A DNA stretch of 64,000 nt from Pseudomonas sp. SG20056 (lineage in GTDB: Bacteria > Pseudomonadota > Gammaproteobacteria > Pseudomonadales > Pseudomonadaceae), in contig NZ_CP134499.1 in assembly GCF_031764535.1 (NCBI RefSeq), positions 3,100,001 through 3,164,000 on the forward strand, in the 5' to 3' direction. The notes beneath the pieces are model-generated. The model worked only from the letters and a program-made list of their open reading frames with translations. It did not search any database and had not been told where the DNA came from. Every line of letters starts with the position of its first letter. The stretch's first letter is position 1. The position numbers and the translations under genes were made by a program. Positions 61,668 to 64,000 of the stretch are shown in pieces.

Positions 61668-62585
61668 TCAGCGCGTGGCCTTGTAGGCAACCATATACGG
61701 CAGTTTCTTGCTGGCCATCTTGCTCATTTCCTTGCGGTCGACGGAGGAGTAGCCGCCCAGCTCAGCCGCCTTGAAGCCGCTGTCACCCACCGGGCTGTCA
61801 GCCTGCAGCGCTACCATCAGCTTGGCTGCCTCGCCAATCGCGTCGCGGTAGTCGCCTTTGTCGCGCAGGTCGTACTCGCTCAGGTTGAGCTGCCCGCGCA
61901 GCCAGTTGCCCCAGTAGAACTCAAGAAACTCCGGTGCCACGTCGCCCGAACGCGGTTTGTCGTAGGCCACTTCACGGGTGAAATACACCAGCGCGCGGAA
62001 GGGATCATCCCCCAGGCTGTTCAGGCCGAGCTGCGCTGGAATCTGCTCTGGGGTGATCACCTGACCCTGGCCATTCTTGAGCCAGACCTTGCGTGCATCC
62101 TGCATGCGCTGCCAGAAGCTGGCCAGATCCGCGCTGTCGCTGAAGTTGTCGGTCACCTTGACCCACATCTGCAGCTTTGCACCGCCTTCAGGCTGCTCCC
62201 ACAACGTGGTGAACGTATGGTGACCATCGGTCAGGTACAACTTACCCTCTGGGCCGACCACCACAGTTTTCATCTCACTGCTGCGTGAAGCCACTGCGCC
62301 CTGGCAACTAAAGCTGTCCGGCTGATGCAGATTGGCGCCCTTTGGCACCTTACTGCTTTCGCCCTGGCCATTGCCCTCGCAGTACTCATCGAAGAGTTTG
62401 TTCGGCTCTTTGGCAAAACGCCCCAGTTTGTAAAAAATCTGGTCATAACCCACCACGGCCTGGGTCGGGTGCAACTGTTCAAGGCGCACCTGCAACAACT
62501 CACCGGGCTTGGCCGCACGGTAATCCTCAGCCACAGCCGCAGCACTCATACCCGCCATCAGTAGCAACACAGCCAAAACGCGCAT
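61668..62585 (-). CDS. Exported ParB/Srx-like protein
   Basis: A 305-residue protein with signal peptide (RVLAVLLLMAGMSAAAVA) and a ParB-nuclease-like N-terminal domain: LLQVRLEQLHPTQAVVGYDQIFYKLGRF and LYLTDGHHTFTTLWEQ, where the GHH segment matches the ParB/Srx nucleotide motif (GxHR in ParB). Its export is unusual for this fold, since ParB and sulfiredoxin act in the cytoplasm. The function is unknown. ATG 62585 has GGAAGGA upstream. It is 82 bases upstream (5' side) of nothing else on this strand; the next gene is separated by a terminator. Confidence 0.78.
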   Translation of the reverse strand: MRVLAVLLLMAGMSAAAVAEDYRAAKPGELLQVRLEQLHPTQAVVGYDQIFYKLGRFAKEPNKLFDEYCEGNGQGESSKVPKGANLHQPDSFSCQGAVASRSSEMKTVVVGPEGKLYLTDGHHTFTTLWEQPEGGAKLQMWVKVTDNFSDSADLASFWQRMQDARKVWLKNGQGQVITPEQIPAQLGLNSLGDDPFRALVYFTREVAYDKPRSGDVAPEFLEFYWGNWLRGQLNLSEYDLRDKGDYRDAIGEAAKLMVALQADSPVGDSGFKAAELGGYSSVDRKEMSKMASKKLPYMVAYKATR

Positions 62586-62610
62586 CGGTCCTTCCCCACA
62601 TAAAAATTGC

Positions 62611-62639
62611 GAAAAAAAGCCCCGCACTAGGCGGGGCTT
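62611..62639 (-). terminator. Terminator of the porin gene
   Basis: AAGCCCCGC and GCGGGGCTT pair with a 5-base loop; on the minus strand seven T residues follow. It sits 32 bases beyond the porin stop. Confidence 0.9.
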
Positions 62640-62670
62640 AAAGATAGGAGCAGCAGTTGAGCGGTGTTAC

Positions 62671-64000
62671 TTAGAACACGTACTGCAGACGACCAACGAT
62701 GGCCTGGCCGTCGTCTTCTACTTTGTAGGTTTTGCCGTTCTTGGTCAGGCTGGCATTGGTGTTGACGTTGTCAACTTCATAATCGACGTAGTTCAAGCTC
62801 ATGCGAATGGCTTTAGTCGGGAAGTAGTTGACGCCGACAACCATGGCACTGGTTTCAAACTCGTCATTGACGCTAACCGGAGCCACGCCAGCGATGATGT
62901 TGGTGCTAACGGCGGAAGCATCACCGTCGATAGTGCTGTTTTCATAGCGGGCAAACACTTCGATTGCACCGGCTTCAGTTGGTTTATCCCACTTGCCATC
63001 GGCAGCTTTGAAACCACGAACACCGCCAAACATGTAGCCAACCTGAGCGTAGTAACCGTCAACATCAACGTCCTGGGAAGTGCCAGTTGTGCTCTTGCCA
63101 CTGATGCTACGGCTGAAGTATTCGGCTTGTGCACGCAGACCGCCGAACTGGGCACCGGCTTCCAGCAACCACTCGATATCTTTGTCGGTCACGCGAGTAT
63201 CGGTGAAGGCCAGACGGTCATCACCATCACTGCGCAGGCCCATACGGGTGCGAACGCGGGCACGGTCGTCATCCGGGTTGTTGCTGTGGAAGTTGGCGCC
63301 GAGGTGAACAACGTCGGTACCGTTCATGTAAGGAGCCCAGTTGGCACGCAGCGTATAACCAAACGACTCATCGTTATCTGTATCGCCATCGTTGTATTCG
63401 GTCTTGTAGGTAGCAGCCTGAGCCAGCAGACCATAATTGTCGCCGCTGTGTTTAACCGCCACGCCAAAGTTGGTGTCTTCGTCACCATTGAGGTAGTCGT
63501 ACATGAACGGACGCTCAATACCAGTGATCCACGAAGAGCTGGTGGTGTTTTCCAAGCCGTAATCCACGCCAAAACGACCAATGGTCACGCTGGCAAAATC
63601 AAGACCGTCGTAGCTGAAGTAGGCATCGGTAAACTCAGTCGCGTTGTCATCCGAACCATCGTGTTCCAGGGTGAAACCGTAACCCCAGTTCTTGTACGCA
63701 ACACCTTCGATAGACAGCTCAGCACGACGGATATAGGTGTTGAAAGTGCTATCGAACGGGCTGTCCTCTGCTGCGGCGCGCAGACCATCAAAGTTGGTGG
63801 CATCCCACTGCAGCTTGCCGCCCAGTTTGAAGCTGAATTCTTTGTCGGTGGTGGCGACTTCCAGGCCACCCTTGGTCTTGATCACGAGATCGGCGCCGTC
63901 AGTGGTGACGGTACCGGCGAAAGCCTGGGCGGAAACGGCCAGGGCCAGAGCGCTGGTTGCGAAGCCGGCCATTACTCCACGAAAGCTGTGCTTACGGATC
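62671..64000 (-). CDS. OprO/OprP-family porin, 5' end cut by window
   Basis: 442 residues are visible; the frame continues to the window edge reading IRKHSFRGVMAGFATSALAL, so only the first codon or two are missing. The signal peptide ends near SAQAFAG and the mature start TVTTDGADLVIKTKGGLEVATTDKEFSFKLGG equals OprP/OprO. Beta-barrel strands alternate with Asp/Asn-rich loops, and the last residues GRLQYVF end in the Phe needed for outer-membrane insertion. These porins take up phosphate or polyphosphate, typically under phosphate starvation; the Pho box would lie outside the window. The second half differs from OprP, so specificity is unknown. Confidence 0.92.
   Translation of the reverse strand, partial: IRKHSFRGVMAGFATSALALAVSAQAFAGTVTTDGADLVIKTKGGLEVATTDKEFSFKLGGKLQWDATNFDGLRAAAEDSPFDSTFNTYIRRAELSIEGVAYKNWGYGFTLEHDGSDDNATEFTDAYFSYDGLDFASVTIGRFGVDYGLENTTSSSWITGIERPFMYDYLNGDEDTNFGVAVKHSGDNYGLLAQAATYKTEYNDGDTDNDESFGYTLRANWAPYMNGTDVVHLGANFHSNNPDDDRARVRTRMGLRSDGDDRLAFTDTRVTDKDIEWLLEAGAQFGGLRAQAEYFSRSISGKSTTGTSQDVDVDGYYAQVGYMFGGVRGFKAADGKWDKPTEAGAIEVFARYENSTIDGDASAVSTNIIAGVAPVSVNDEFETSAMVVGVNYFPTKAIRMSLNYVDYEVDNVNTNASLTKNGKTYKVEDDGQAIVGRLQYVF

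Overview
The window is a chromosomal segment of a Pseudomonas species. Evidence is the GC-rich coding bias, the flagellar/chemotaxis block cheR-cheV / flgA-flgM-flgN-flgZ in the order found in Pseudomonas, a sigma-54 -24/-12 element and a FliA (sigma-28) promoter, an OprO/OprP-type porin, SstT, AzoR, MetR/MetE and many small proteins typical of the genus. It does not look like P. aeruginosa itself, but species cannot be decided by eye. No prophage, plasmid, integron, CRISPR array or transposase gene is visible; it reads as core or near-core chromosome with small accessory insertions.

Layout. 1-7 kb: metE start and divergent metR, an orphan periplasmic binding protein, then a TetR regulator with an adaptor and an RND efflux pump, preceded by a striking dyad. 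7-12.4 kb: GST, DHCW cupin, methyltransferase, and an unusual class A penicillin-binding protein. 12.4-17 kb: chemotaxis and flagellar genes. 17-21.2 kb: two small glycosyltransferases with an MFS protein, and a glutamine synthetase-like enzyme. 21.5-27 kb: an exported protein of near-identical 27-residue repeats, YceH, SstT, PpiC, an EamA exporter and a YeeN-type YebC paralogue. 27-33.8 kb: lipoprotein and exported proteins of unknown role, an N-acyl-D-amino-acid amidohydrolase, a second orphan binding protein and an S1/P1-nuclease/phospholipase C-like enzyme. 33.8-37.2 kb: FHA protein, Ser/Thr kinase and PP2C phosphatase forming a complete phospho-signalling module without T6SS genes nearby. 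37.4-43.5 kb: diguanylate cyclase, exported MsrB/MsrA, ABA4-like membrane protein, nuclease, tRNA-Thr(CGU), CvfB. 43.8-50.7 kb: LTA-synthase-like sulfatase, third orphan binding protein, a decayed small gene, an oxidoreductase and a DEAD-box helicase. 50.9-64 kb: a likely preQ1-I riboswitch before yhhQ, then RarD, AzoR, LysR regulator, hydrolase, PpiA, ABC exporter, MgtC-like protein, acyltransferase, a ParB-like exported protein and the porin, cut by the window end.

How genes work together. FlgA (P-ring chaperone), FlgM (anti-FliA), FlgN (export chaperone) and FlgZ (c-di-GMP brake) link flagellar assembly with motility control, and the cyclase at 38.2 kb could supply the ligand. MetR should control metE. 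The riboswitch would let preQ1 shut off the queuosine-precursor importer. Kinase, phosphatase and FHA reader should form one signalling loop.

The most rewarding less-described items are: a family of four MITE-like intergenic repeats; the 81-bp tandem-repeat gene whose copies differ only at silent positions; the preQ1 aptamer; a predicted leaderless flgA transcript; the TetR dyad; and paired perfect hairpins beside the tRNA gene. All calls come from reading sequence by eye. No similarity search or folding program was run.
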